A stretch of DNA of 18,972 nucleotides from Lysobacteraceae bacterium (GTDB lineage Bacteria; Pseudomonadota; Gammaproteobacteria; DSM-19610). Made by a program: the position numbers and the translations under genes. The stretch spans positions 1 to 18,972 of the forward strand of contig JAIVHA010000166.1 in NCBI GenBank assembly GCA_020201295.1, given 5' to 3'. The notes beneath the pieces are model-generated. The model had not been told where the DNA came from. It was given only the letters and a program-made list of their open reading frames with translations, and searched no databases. Positions 5,047-14,346 of this stretch are shown here, one piece after another; the stretch's first letter is position 1, and the number at the start of each line of letters is the position of its first letter.

Positions 5047-6723
5047 CTAGACGAAGCGGGTGATGACATTGCCGCTGCCGTCCAGTTCCGCCACGGGATT
5101 CAATTGATCTTGATACAGGAAACCCTGTACCAGTGAGCCATTGACCTGTTTGCCGATTCGGCGATTCTGGCCGTCTATCAGGTAATCAATGGGCATGCCA
5201 CCCGGCAGGTTCACCTGGAGCAGGTTGCCGAGCTCATCATACGTATAAATGGTGGTCAGGCCAGACTCCGTCTTGCTCTTGAGGTCGCCATTTTCCGTGT
5301 AGTCATAGCTGGCGGAGCGGTAGGTCAGGAGGCGGTCCTGAGTGTCGTAGGTAGCCACGAGGGTGCCGTCCTCATGGGTACGGTTGCCGTTGGGGTCGTA
5401 GTCCCAGGTGGTGGGTACACCATCGACCGTAGCCTCGACCAGGCGCCCGGCGTCGTCATAGACATAGTCAGAGACCGTGACACTGCCCTGAATTTCATCC
5501 ACCTTACGGGCAATCCGTCCCAGTTCATCGCGCGCATACAAAAGGCTGAAGGTGCTACCACCCAGTGTGCCGGTGATGTCGAGCGAGGCACTCACCAGGG
5601 CGCCGGTCAGTTGCGGAGATTCCTGGCCGTTGGCAATCTCGTAGAGATTATCCCTCGAGGCGCCATACAGACTTCCACCAGGCCCGAATTCCAGGCCGCG
5701 GTCCACTTTGGAAAGCGGACTCTCGGCCGCGCTGCCTCCCGGCGGCACACACACGAGACTGAATGTTTCCTCGCCGGAGCCTGGGAAACCGGGCTGGAGA
5801 AGGCCCCCGCTAATGGCAACGAAGCAGACAGTGCCATCATCCCCATGGGCGATATCCTTCGCACCCATGTATCCATTGGCGTCGAGATCGTGGAAGGGTT
5901 CCAGACCACTGCTTCCGACACGATAAATCTCCGACCCATACGGAATCTCATAGCCATCGCCCGGCCAATACACCAGAACCCCGGCTGCGGATCCGGAAAG
6001 GATGGCGGGGTACCATCCGTCATCATTGATGAATTGGAAGCTACCATCGCTCATAAGGCGATAGATGCCGCTTGCATCGGACAGAATCACATCATCCCCC
6101 GGGCCCACGGCGATGTCCGTTGGCGTGAGCGACTGGCCATCGAGATCGGCTATCATGGTTTCGATGCCGCCATCGCGCTGCCATAGCATCCCGTTGCGCG
6201 CGAAATAAATCGGGCGCGTTCCTTCTGGAGAGATCCCCAGTGCACTCACGCCCACCAGCCAGTCCGGTTGGGACGCATTCGAGCCTCCTGAATAGAGCAC
6301 TTTCGCAGTTCCATCCAATGTCATGAAATAGACGTCGCCGGCGACGGAAATATCCTGGATCCTGGCAATAAGCTCGCCTGTCAGCACACCGGCATCCTCG
6401 TAGGTTATGTAGATCGAGTCCGTGAAGTATAGTCCGTCGTCATATCCATACGCGCGTGTCTCCAGGCTATGCATTCCGGGCGTGGCGAGTGACAGGGTAC
6501 CGGAAAACTGATTTCCCGATATCCGCGTAAGTTCCGTGTCGTTTACCGTAATCCTGGCGGCGTTATCGACTTCCGCGACGATATTTACGGACGGGTCATT
6601 CACAACCACGTTGCTCAATGTCACGGATATATTGGCGGGCACGCGATATCCTTCCAATGTCTCAACGGAAAGCTCTCCAAACGCGTTATAGCGATTCCTG
6701 GTCATGAATCCGTCAATGCCCAT
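5047..6723 (-). CDS. RHS/YD-repeat middle piece with an inserted Ig-like and propeller-like region
   Basis: The frame starts in core sequence (STMGIDGFM, then TRNRYNAFGELS). Its N-terminus is therefore the continuation of the 2404-residue frame after an out-of-frame loss. An ATG (in TTCATGACC, 6703-6705) overlaps the upstream TGA as ATGA, so reinitiation is conceivable. Residues about 27-385 are not YD repeats: an Ig-like stretch (28-108), then repeated short blades such as IYFARNGMLWQRDGG, VILSDASGIYRLMSDGS and SLYGASRDNLYEIANG, resembling a beta-propeller. From about 396 the YD shell resumes (YARDELGRIARKVDE, YVYDDAGRLVEA, WDYDPNGNRTHEDG, YTYDELGNLLQV) up to NPVAELDGSGNVITRFV, where TAG cuts it off. 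About 60 codons of shell (YG...GGLY) are then missing before the tip piece. Confidence 0.85.
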   Translation of the reverse strand: MGIDGFMTRNRYNAFGELSVETLEGYRVPANISVTLSNVVVNDPSVNIVAEVDNAARITVNDTELTRISGNQFSGTLSLATPGMHSLETRAYGYDDGLYFTDSIYITYEDAGVLTGELIARIQDISVAGDVYFMTLDGTAKVLYSGGSNASQPDWLVGVSALGISPEGTRPIYFARNGMLWQRDGGIETMIADLDGQSLTPTDIAVGPGDDVILSDASGIYRLMSDGSFQFINDDGWYPAILSGSAAGVLVYWPGDGYEIPYGSEIYRVGSSGLEPFHDLDANGYMGAKDIAHGDDGTVCFVAISGGLLQPGFPGSGEETFSLVCVPPGGSAAESPLSKVDRGLEFGPGGSLYGASRDNLYEIANGQESPQLTGALVSASLDITGTLGGSTFSLLYARDELGRIARKVDEIQGSVTVSDYVYDDAGRLVEATVDGVPTTWDYDPNGNRTHEDGTLVATYDTQDRLLTYRSASYDYTENGDLKSKTESGLTTIYTYDELGNLLQVNLPGGMPIDYLIDGQNRRIGKQVNGSLVQGFLYQDQLNPVAELDGSGNVITRFV

Positions 6724-9700
6724 GGTGCTGGGATGTTGACCTGAAGATCCCTGTTGTAGGTTCTGGCCACTTGACCATTGATGATGCCGCTCCAGGTCTC
6801 CACCAAGGGTGCGAAGCCATCCCAGGTATATTCAATTACGCCTCCATCCGGCGCAGTCAATTTCTCCAACTGACCCGTATCCGGGTAGTATCCATATTTA
6901 TATATGCCACGGGCCAGCGCGAGCGTATCAAGTTTACCTTTATCGTAATCCAGTGTTACGGTGCGGCTGTCTGGACGTTCAATAAGGGTCAACAATTTGT
7001 CAAGGTCATAGGTATAGCGGGTGATCGTGTTGGCACCTGACAAACTCGGTGGTTCATAGCTCTCTTCCTGATCCAGCACCGTGTAATTGAACACATGCGC
7101 AGTGCGCCCGGGCGGAGTAATGGAAGCTAGGTTACCTGCCATATCCCATTCAAATACCGTCTCTCTTCCGTCAGGGCTTGTCTGCCGGATCAGGCGCCCT
7201 GCCGCGTCGTAGTCATAGGCGGTGCGCCGCCCGAAAATGTCCGTTATGCCGGCAAGCCAGTCCTTCTGGTGCCCTGAGACATGGTAGTCCAGATTCACCA
7301 GCCGACTATCCCCACTCGACTGCTGGCTGATCCGATAGAGGCGTCCCTGTGCATCGTAGTCCATTTCGACTGGTGCCAGGCTGCCGACCGTGGTCTTTGC
7401 GGGAAGGCTGAGCGCGTTGAGCTCGACGGCCTGGTCCCTGCCTTCTGGGCTGGTCATGCGCCAAGTGCGGTCCGAGGCGGTGTATATCCGGGTGGATAAC
7501 TTCCCGTTGCGCTCGTTCCGTTCCTCCAGGTACTCCGGGATCAGGGATCCCGGAGGATTGTTTACGATGCGAGTGTTTCTTTCCTCGAACCATAATGCGC
7601 TATTGTTTTCCATGCTGGGCAATTTTACAGTCCGACTTCCCTGGATAGGAGAAGAAAGTCCGTATACAGGGTCTCCGGTAGACCAGGTGGTGGTTATGGT
7701 TCCATCTGGCGCTTGATGCGTCGTCTGCGATCCTCCGACCCAAGGCCATATAGTGGTTTCCGTGCCATCCGGGTGGGTGATCATCTGTGTAACACGATCG
7801 CGTGAGTACCACGATGATCGTGTTATACGGTATTGAGTACTGTTGCCTTCCCCACTGGTCAGTTCAATCATATTCGTGCGGGAATCCACCACACTGGGTA
7901 ACAGGCTCCACCCACCGCCAAGGGCATTTTCATTCAGAATGAGGCGGCCTGATGTGTCGTAATCAAATCGATCAGGGATCTGCCTTGGGTTGGTGAAACG
8001 TGTCAAAAGCCCGTATGCCCCATACTCAAGCTCCCATTTTTCCCCTGCAGGATTCTCAACCTCGGAAATCCAGCCGTCGGCACCGACTGTGAGCGCTGTG
8101 GATTGACCGCCGGGTGCGACGATCGCTTTTGGATCGCCATTCGCTTCACGCTGTATTTCACTGCGATTACCGGCACGATCCATGATGTCAACCAGCTTTC
8201 CTACAGAATCGTAAGCAAAGGTATAGATCTCATCACCGGTGAGGGCATTCAGCGTGCGCAGGTGTTTTCCATTCCTGTCGAAATGAAACAACTGCCTGCG
8301 GTCTTCAGATGGAATCAGATACTCATCCAGCCCCATACCGGGAAGGACATCCTCGACCCATAGTATCCTTCCCATCCCTGGAACCGAGGCAAGAAGCCGT
8401 CCATCACCAGTGACAGACATGGATGCATGCCCAGGCAAGGAAAGGTTGGTACTGCCACCCTCGATGTAACCTTCCGAGCCATCACCAAGCACCGTGCTGA
8501 TCATGCCATCAGGACCAATATGCGATACATGCCCGGACGCGGAAACATATACGCCGGTATCACCCGCCGTCACTACCCGCAAGGGAGACGGAAGTCTCGC
8601 GTCGACTGCCAGAACGCCGTCCATCAGTTGCCCACCGCCTGCCACGGTGTGGATGGTTCCATCAATATCGACCTTACGCAGGCGATGATTTTCCGTATCC
8701 GCGATATACACGGTTCCTGCCGTATCGACCGTCACGTCTTGCGGGGAATGGAGACCTGCATCATAGGCCATGCCGCCGTCTCCGGAATATCCCACGAACT
8801 TTCCAGCAAAGGTGGTGATCACACCATCAGTTCCGATGTGCCGGACGCGATGGTTTCCGGTATCGGCAATATACAGGCCTTGGCCTGGGTGGTAGGCGAT
8901 TCCTGTTGGTGAAGAAAGCCTGGCCAGCATTGCCATCCCGTTGTCGCCGGACAATCCTGCTGTCCCCGTTCCCGCCACGGTTCTTATAACACCGATGTTG
9001 TCCACATGCCGGATCCGATGATTACCGGAATCGGAGATATAAAAACCACCGCTACCGTCCGCGATGACTGCGCGTGGGGAATTCAATTTCGCAAGTATCG
9101 CGAGGCCGCCATCGCCACCAAAACCCGCTGTCCCATCACCCGCGAGTACGGAGGTGGTACCGTCTGGCGATAGGTGACGAATCTGGTGGGAACCCCTGTC
9201 CACCAACAGCCAACCGCCGTCATCCGCAGCCGATATATCGTCAAAAGTACCTGATACCAGAGTTCTGGCGACCAGGCCATGGTTCTTGCTGTCGACTTGC
9301 CTGCCGTCGCCGAGATACAGCTTCCGTGTGCCGGGATCATAGCTGTGATGCACATCCAGTGACCAGCCATTCAAGGGCTGTCCTGGCGTGGGCGCATCGA
9401 GATAGGTCTGCCATGTGCGTGTGATCTGGATTGTTTGAGAGCCCCGCATTCCAAGAAACCGGTTGGATCCATTTCCTGTACCGGACGAATTTGCGCTCAG
9501 GCGGCCGAATGCCTGTCCCCACGCCACCGAGGACGCATAATATACCAGCGGATATTCATAATACGCGGTAATGGTGGCCGGGTGCCGACCGGTCAGCTTT
9601 CGGCCATAGGCATCCATCCCATCCCATACAAAGCGGCGCATCTCGGGTGAAATGAAGGTGGCTTCATGACGCCTGCCCGCTATGGACACCTCGGCACCGG

Positions 9701-12700
9701 CCTTCTTCAGAGAGGCTGGGGCGGTATCGTCGTATACCTGAATATCGACGACATTAGCCCCGCCAGGCACACGGTCGCTCCTGTAGTGCAAGGTATAGGG
9801 TGTTCCCGTGACTGCGATCTTCTCGCCCAGCACCTGCGCCTGCACGTCGATGGTGCACCCGCTTACCTCGCAGCGGTCATCCGGTGGCGGATCGCGCCCA
9901 TCGCGGCTGTCCGGTGGCGTATTGGGTGGTGCCTTCGCATCATCGGGCGGCCCATAGGGCCAGTTACAATCCCAGGGCGTAAAATGTTGAATTGGCACAC
10001 GCCAGAGGCTTTTACCTTCGGAATACAGCGTAGCCAGCTCTCGACGTTCTTCATCCGTGATCCCGAGTGTGGCAAGAACGGCGGCATCGGCGGTGTTCCC
10101 ATTTCCTTCCACATCCAGATCGGCCCTGCCTTCGGTAATCGAAAGGACGCGATCGAAGCGTACCGTCTTCGCACCGGCAGCGAGGGCCTCGTCCACCGAC
10201 AATTCGACGGCATAGGTATAGCCCGAGTTGGGCGGCAGTTCCCCGGGCATGGCGGCGGGACCGTCCTCGCCCACGGTGTATTCGGTGGCACGCACGTTCA
10301 GCGTCGTGATCGCCTGGGTGGTGCCGTCCGGCAGCACCAGCTCGGCCTGGGTCCCTTGCGGGAACAGGAGTGTGGCCTGGCGAGTGCCATTGGCATCCGT
10401 CACACTGCCGCCTCGTGCGGCCTGGATGGCGGTGGCCAAGGTGAGGTCCACGGTGGTGACCTGCGCGTCGAGGCCGATCATTACCACGTCGGGCAGCCAG
10501 GCGTAGTCCCGCCAGGGAGTCTTGATCTGTCGCTGAACCGGGAGATAACCGTCCCGCTCGTAGCGGATCGTGACCCAGCCGCCACCATTAACGGCCATGT
10601 CGAACATGCCGTCAGACCGGGTTAGGGTATGACCATACTCGTTCTTGTCCTTGACGGTGATGGTCACACCGGGCAGGGATTGGCCGCCCCGGGTTTGCAC
10701 CCGGCCACGGATGACCGCCACACGGCTTTCCTCGATGGTATCCGGTGCCACGTCCCGCTGGATCGGGTTAGACCCGGTGTAGAGAAACCGGGTGGCGGAA
10801 AACATATTGGTCGCCACGGTCTGGTCGAGGGGCGGGGCAATACTGGATGGATCCGGTGGGAGCTGCCCTGTATCACTGGATGGCACCTGTGTCTCCCAGG
10901 CTTCGCTTTGGTTGCCCGCCAGGTCCTGTACGCGAATGGCCAGCTGGTGTCCCGCCTGGGCACCGATGCCGGCATGGAAGCCACCCTCGCTCGTGGACTG
11001 GACACTGGTCGTCTCACCCGTATCCAGGTTGATGATTTCGACATGGCTGTCCGCTTCAACGGAACCGGGTTCACCGTTGACCGTGATCTGCCCAGAAACG
11101 GGTTCGCCCAGCTCAATGAGCCCCGCATCCGGTGGCAGCGGCGGTACGGTATCCAGATTCACGGTACGGTACAACCAGGTAAAGTTCCCGGCCGGATCAA
11201 AGGCGATCACCCATATCCCGTTGACGCCTTCCACCAGTTCGATGGCATGACTGAAACGCAGTTCGTCATCAAGCGCAATCAGGGCACCATTGATACGCAG
11301 GTCCGCTGTTTCGCTGAGTTGCCCGGCAACGATAAGTGTGCTTTGGTTCACCCAGCTCAGGTGCGCGGGGCTCTCCAGCTGGATCTCCGGCTGAGTGAGG
11401 TCCAGGGTGAAGGACACCGGGATCGCCACGATCTCTTGTCCATCGGCATCACGGATGGACGCCTCGAGTACAATATCGCCTTCCGGCATGGGATTGTCCG
11501 GCACGCATGTGGCCGTTGCCGTCGCGAACTGGCAATCCACCGCCAATGGCTGCCCGTGCATCATCAGCATCAGGCTTGTGGTGTCGAAACCATGGCTTGG
11601 AGGTCCGAGATCGATCTGGATCACCGGTCGGGGTTGATTGAGGAGCGCGCCTTCCTGGGGGATACTGATGCCGATCCAGGGCAAATGCGATTGCGGCTCC
11701 ATGGCCCCGAGCAGGTTGCGTTCGCCATTGGATGCCGCTGCCTCATACACCAGGTAGACCGGCCGGTTGCTCTCCAGAATGGCCCGCGCCCGGATATGGA
11801 TGCCATTTTCCGTTGACCCAAAATACGCCTTGCCCGGCACCAGTCCATCGGCGGAACAGGATTGCTCCAGCATGACGGGGGGGACCCCATCCATGAGCGT
11901 GATCTGGGTGTCGGGTTCCGGACAGGCCAGGGCCACGTACTGACTGTCCACGGGAATGGCATGGCGCATTCCCAGGTACGACCTGCCCAGGAAGGCGGTG
12001 GCCTCCACACCGTCACCATCACCGAGCTGGATCGCGGCCACCGGTTTGTCGGCGCGGATATGCACGGCATTGCCCGTACCCTGGCTGCCGCTGGCACCGA
12101 CATTTAGCGCTCGTTTTTCACCCGCCTGCAGGGTATAGCGGTTGCTGGCGCCATTGCTGGCATAGACACCGATCGTGGTATCGTTCCGTGCCGCCGCGAC
12201 GATCACCGTATTGCTACGTATGCCCCACAGGGCATGCTCCGCCGGCGGCACCGGGTAGACATCGCGGGGATTGTTGCCACTGTATGCCGTATGGGAAACC
12301 AGGATGGGTCGGCTGGCGCGAACAATGGCCGCACCGGTATTGTCTTCACCGGCCTCGTACTCCAGCACCAGTCCTTGGGGCAGATCGACATTGTCCACCT
12401 GTTCTCCGAGGCGGATCTCCACCTGTGCATCCCCATAGGGGCTGAACAGGGAATACACATGGCGGTTGCGGTGATGTGGGATCACGAATTCCAGGCCCGC
12501 GAACGTGACCGGCACTGGCAGGTCCGTGCCGGCAAGCTCGCTGCCGAGACTAAAGGGGCCTGTCCCGCTAATCTCTGCACCAGGCTGCAGATGATCGCCA
12601 GCCGGTATGGTTCCATGCCAGTAGCCATACAGACCCAACCACTGGTCGCCCACCCGGATGTCGTTGTCATCCGCAAGACTAATTACATTGAGTGGCGCCT

Positions 12701-13916
12701 GCTGCGTACGACTATCCAGAATGTAATACCGATCCTGGGGGCTCAAAAGGTTATGCTCGGCATTGTATTGCTGGGCTTCGTGGTAGACATAGATGGGATA
12801 GTTGCTTTCGAGATAGGCGCCAGCGGGGATCTGAACACCGTTGGACGTGGATCCGAAGTAAGCCTTGCCCGGATACAGGTCATCTCCTGTCACATGACAG
12901 GACAGTTCCTGGAGGTGATTGCCGTCGTGATACAGGTTGAGAATGGTTCCCTGTTGCGGACAGGCCACCGCCAGGTATTGGGTGTCCACGGGAATGCCAT
13001 GGCGGGTTCCCAGGTAAGGTGTGCCGAGGAAGGCCGTGGCTTCCACGCCATCACCATCGGCCACCTGGAGTGCGGCCACCGGCTTGTCGGCAACGATGCG
13101 CAAGGCTGTGCCCGTACCCTGGGCGCCGCTCGTGCCGATACCGATGCTGCGTTTTTCGCCTGCATTCAGGTGATATTGCGTGCTGTCACCATTGCTGGCA
13201 TACACCCATACCGTGGTGGCAGGCTCCAGGGCCGCCACCACGGCCGTATTGGAGCGAATGCCCCAGAGATTGCGGGCGGCGGGAGGAACCGGATACACAT
13301 CCCGCGGAGTCGTGCCGCTGTAGGCCGAATGCTCCACCAGGATTGGACGATCGGAGCGCAGGATCCCCGCCAGACTGTTGTCGCCGCCGGCATCGAAGGT
13401 CATCACTTCACCTGCCGGCAACGTTAGTGCCTGGATATCGCTGCCCAGACGGATCTCTACTTGTGCATCACCATGGGGGCTGAGCAGATAGTACAGGTGG
13501 TGATCCCGGTGATGCGGAATCACGAAGTCCGTACCCGCGAACAGGCCTGGGACCGGCAGGTCCGTGCCACTCACTTCGGCGCGAACAGTGAATGGGCCGG
13601 TGCCGGTAATCCGCGTGCCGGGGGCCAGCCCCATGGCCGTGCTGAAGGTATCCCGTGCATAGCGGTCCAGACGCAGTTCCACGCCATCCATGCGTATGCG
13701 ATTGCCATCCGCGAGACTCATCACCTGCAAGGGTGCAGTCTGGATGCGCGGATTCAGGATGTGGTACTCGAAGCTGGAAGGTGTCGCCAATGACTGGCGC
13801 AGACTGGCTACAAGCAGAAGTAGCAGGACCAGTAATACGAGAGTGGAAAAGTAGCCGCGGTTGCTGAACACCCCGCTAAAAAAATGTGCGCATCGCACCA
13901 ATCCCTGGTTCCGCAT
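6702..13916 (-). CDS. Giant secreted teneurin-like RHS/YD-repeat protein, N-terminal 2404 residues
   Basis: This is a cell-surface or secreted polymorphic toxin carrier. AAGGAGG four bases upstream fixes the start. In order: a signal anchor or signal peptide (hydrophobic 24-40, LVLLVLLLLLVASL); two tandem copies of about 345 residues (about 50-395 and 395-740) sharing FVIPHHR, DVYPVPPA, LWGIRSNT and KAYFGST; bacterial Ig-like stretches (about 745-1010); a carboxypeptidase-regulatory-like domain (about 1060-1150, GRVQTRGGQSLPGVTITV); a conserved RHS plug region (about 1150-1540, with HFTPWDCNWPYGPP); an NHL six-blade propeller (about 1555-1855; NHRIRHVD, GLYIADTGNHRVRHIG); and YD repeats (1862 to the end; DYDAAGRLIRQTSPDGRETVFEWD). 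It ends abruptly in TYNRDLQVNI plus a few out-of-frame residues, where the core should continue for about 45 more residues before TRNRYNAFGE. No PAAR or type VI adaptor is seen, so Sec-dependent export is inferred. Confidence 0.9.
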   Translation of the reverse strand: MRNQGLVRCAHFFSGVFSNRGYFSTLVLLVLLLLLVASLRQSLATPSSFEYHILNPRIQTAPLQVMSLADGNRIRMDGVELRLDRYARDTFSTAMGLAPGTRITGTGPFTVRAEVSGTDLPVPGLFAGTDFVIPHHRDHHLYYLLSPHGDAQVEIRLGSDIQALTLPAGEVMTFDAGGDNSLAGILRSDRPILVEHSAYSGTTPRDVYPVPPAARNLWGIRSNTAVVAALEPATTVWVYASNGDSTQYHLNAGEKRSIGIGTSGAQGTGTALRIVADKPVAALQVADGDGVEATAFLGTPYLGTRHGIPVDTQYLAVACPQQGTILNLYHDGNHLQELSCHVTGDDLYPGKAYFGSTSNGVQIPAGAYLESNYPIYVYHEAQQYNAEHNLLSPQDRYYILDSRTQQAPLNVISLADDNDIRVGDQWLGLYGYWHGTIPAGDHLQPGAEISGTGPFSLGSELAGTDLPVPVTFAGLEFVIPHHRNRHVYSLFSPYGDAQVEIRLGEQVDNVDLPQGLVLEYEAGEDNTGAAIVRASRPILVSHTAYSGNNPRDVYPVPPAEHALWGIRSNTVIVAAARNDTTIGVYASNGASNRYTLQAGEKRALNVGASGSQGTGNAVHIRADKPVAAIQLGDGDGVEATAFLGRSYLGMRHAIPVDSQYVALACPEPDTQITLMDGVPPVMLEQSCSADGLVPGKAYFGSTENGIHIRARAILESNRPVYLVYEAAASNGERNLLGAMEPQSHLPWIGISIPQEGALLNQPRPVIQIDLGPPSHGFDTTSLMLMMHGQPLAVDCQFATATATCVPDNPMPEGDIVLEASIRDADGQEIVAIPVSFTLDLTQPEIQLESPAHLSWVNQSTLIVAGQLSETADLRINGALIALDDELRFSHAIELVEGVNGIWVIAFDPAGNFTWLYRTVNLDTVPPLPPDAGLIELGEPVSGQITVNGEPGSVEADSHVEIINLDTGETTSVQSTSEGGFHAGIGAQAGHQLAIRVQDLAGNQSEAWETQVPSSDTGQLPPDPSSIAPPLDQTVATNMFSATRFLYTGSNPIQRDVAPDTIEESRVAVIRGRVQTRGGQSLPGVTITVKDKNEYGHTLTRSDGMFDMAVNGGGWVTIRYERDGYLPVQRQIKTPWRDYAWLPDVVMIGLDAQVTTVDLTLATAIQAARGGSVTDANGTRQATLLFPQGTQAELVLPDGTTQAITTLNVRATEYTVGEDGPAAMPGELPPNSGYTYAVELSVDEALAAGAKTVRFDRVLSITEGRADLDVEGNGNTADAAVLATLGITDEERRELATLYSEGKSLWRVPIQHFTPWDCNWPYGPPDDAKAPPNTPPDSRDGRDPPPDDRCEVSGCTIDVQAQVLGEKIAVTGTPYTLHYRSDRVPGGANVVDIQVYDDTAPASLKKAGAEVSIAGRRHEATFISPEMRRFVWDGMDAYGRKLTGRHPATITAYYEYPLVYYASSVAWGQAFGRLSANSSGTGNGSNRFLGMRGSQTIQITRTWQTYLDAPTPGQPLNGWSLDVHHSYDPGTRKLYLGDGRQVDSKNHGLVARTLVSGTFDDISAADDGGWLLVDRGSHQIRHLSPDGTTSVLAGDGTAGFGGDGGLAILAKLNSPRAVIADGSGGFYISDSGNHRIRHVDNIGVIRTVAGTGTAGLSGDNGMAMLARLSSPTGIAYHPGQGLYIADTGNHRVRHIGTDGVITTFAGKFVGYSGDGGMAYDAGLHSPQDVTVDTAGTVYIADTENHRLRKVDIDGTIHTVAGGGQLMDGVLAVDARLPSPLRVVTAGDTGVYVSASGHVSHIGPDGMISTVLGDGSEGYIEGGSTNLSLPGHASMSVTGDGRLLASVPGMGRILWVEDVLPGMGLDEYLIPSEDRRQLFHFDRNGKHLRTLNALTGDEIYTFAYDSVGKLVDIMDRAGNRSEIQREANGDPKAIVAPGGQSTALTVGADGWISEVENPAGEKWELEYGAYGLLTRFTNPRQIPDRFDYDTSGRLILNENALGGGWSLLPSVVDSRTNMIELTSGEGNSTQYRITRSSWYSRDRVTQMITHPDGTETTIWPWVGGSQTTHQAPDGTITTTWSTGDPVYGLSSPIQGSRTVKLPSMENNSALWFEERNTRIVNNPPGSLIPEYLEERNERNGKLSTRIYTASDRTWRMTSPEGRDQAVELNALSLPAKTTVGSLAPVEMDYDAQGRLYRISQQSSGDSRLVNLDYHVSGHQKDWLAGITDIFGRRTAYDYDAAGRLIRQTSPDGRETVFEWDMAGNLASITPPGRTAHVFNYTVLDQEESYEPPSLSGANTITRYTYDLDKLLTLIERPDSRTVTLDYDKGKLDTLALARGIYKYGYYPDTGQLEKLTAPDGGVIEYTWDGFAPLVETWSGIINGQVARTYNRDLQVNIPAPWALTDS

Positions 13917-14088
13917 GCTGCCTCCTTCCTGGAGTCCCGTGTTTTGTGATTATGAACTTCCAGGCAGGGGAACACGATGCCGAAGAAGTCTTATGGCGGG
14001 AACACAAAGGGTAGGGGGAAACAACGAAACACATCCCTGTTCGTTTTGCGAAGGCATCCCTGCGATTAAACTAGGACACGTTATCGGG

Positions 14089-14170
14089 CCTTGTCAAGGC
14101 ACATGGATCATATGCAAACCTGCCATTCCTGACACATAGCGCATGTCAAGGCAGCCATGTCAGTCATGGC
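14089..14170 (+). promoter_or_regulatory. Cluster of inverted and direct repeats, candidate activator binding sites (UAS)
   Basis: This holds CCTTG-T-CAAGG (14089-14099), TGTCAAGGCA twice (14092-14101, 14144-14153), TGACA/TGTCA facing each other (14130-14148) and GCCATG-TCAGT-CATGGC (14154-14170). The cluster lies about 120-200 bases upstream of the sigma54 promoter, the usual distance for an enhancer-binding protein. FisR, encoded just downstream, is the natural candidate. The rest of the 430-base gap between the RHS gene and sqr holds an AT-rich stretch (14217-14285) that could bend, and no gene. Confidence 0.5.
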
Positions 14171-14286
14171 AGGCGGCCAACGGGGGGCGGACAGTCAGGC
14201 AGGATACCAGAAACATCCGAAATAATATCTAATATTAAATGATAGTTACGTTTCTTATTTAATGTTTATTGTTAGGAGTAATTTTC

Positions 14287-14303
14287 TTGGCATGATTGCT
14301 GCG
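14287..14303 (+). promoter_or_regulatory. Sigma54 (-24/-12) promoter of sqr
   Basis: TTGGCATG-ATTG-CTGC matches the consensus TGGCACG-N4-TTGC, with the invariant GG (14289-14290) and GC (14301-14302) exactly 12 bases apart. Transcription would start near 14314, leaving a leader of about 33 bases with AGGAG before the sqr start. A sigma54-dependent activator is encoded directly after sqr. Confidence 0.85.
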
Positions 14304-14346
14304 ATGTGGAGGAAAGCCCCATCCCGGGCATTGCAGGAGCATCACC

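Noticed and set aside
5374..6186. 270-codon plus-strand open frame opposite the middle RHS piece
   Set aside because: Antisense shadow; its low-complexity translation has no recognisable motif.
9666..13427. Long plus-strand open frames (319, 395 and 397 codons) opposite the RHS gene
   Set aside because: They lie antisense to a coding frame with clear domains, have no ribosome-binding sites or family features, and arise from GC-rich codon structure.
14217..14285. IHF site between the candidate activator sites and the sigma54 promoter
   Set aside because: The stretch is AT-rich and would suit IHF, but no segment fits the WATCAA-N4-TTR consensus well enough to call.
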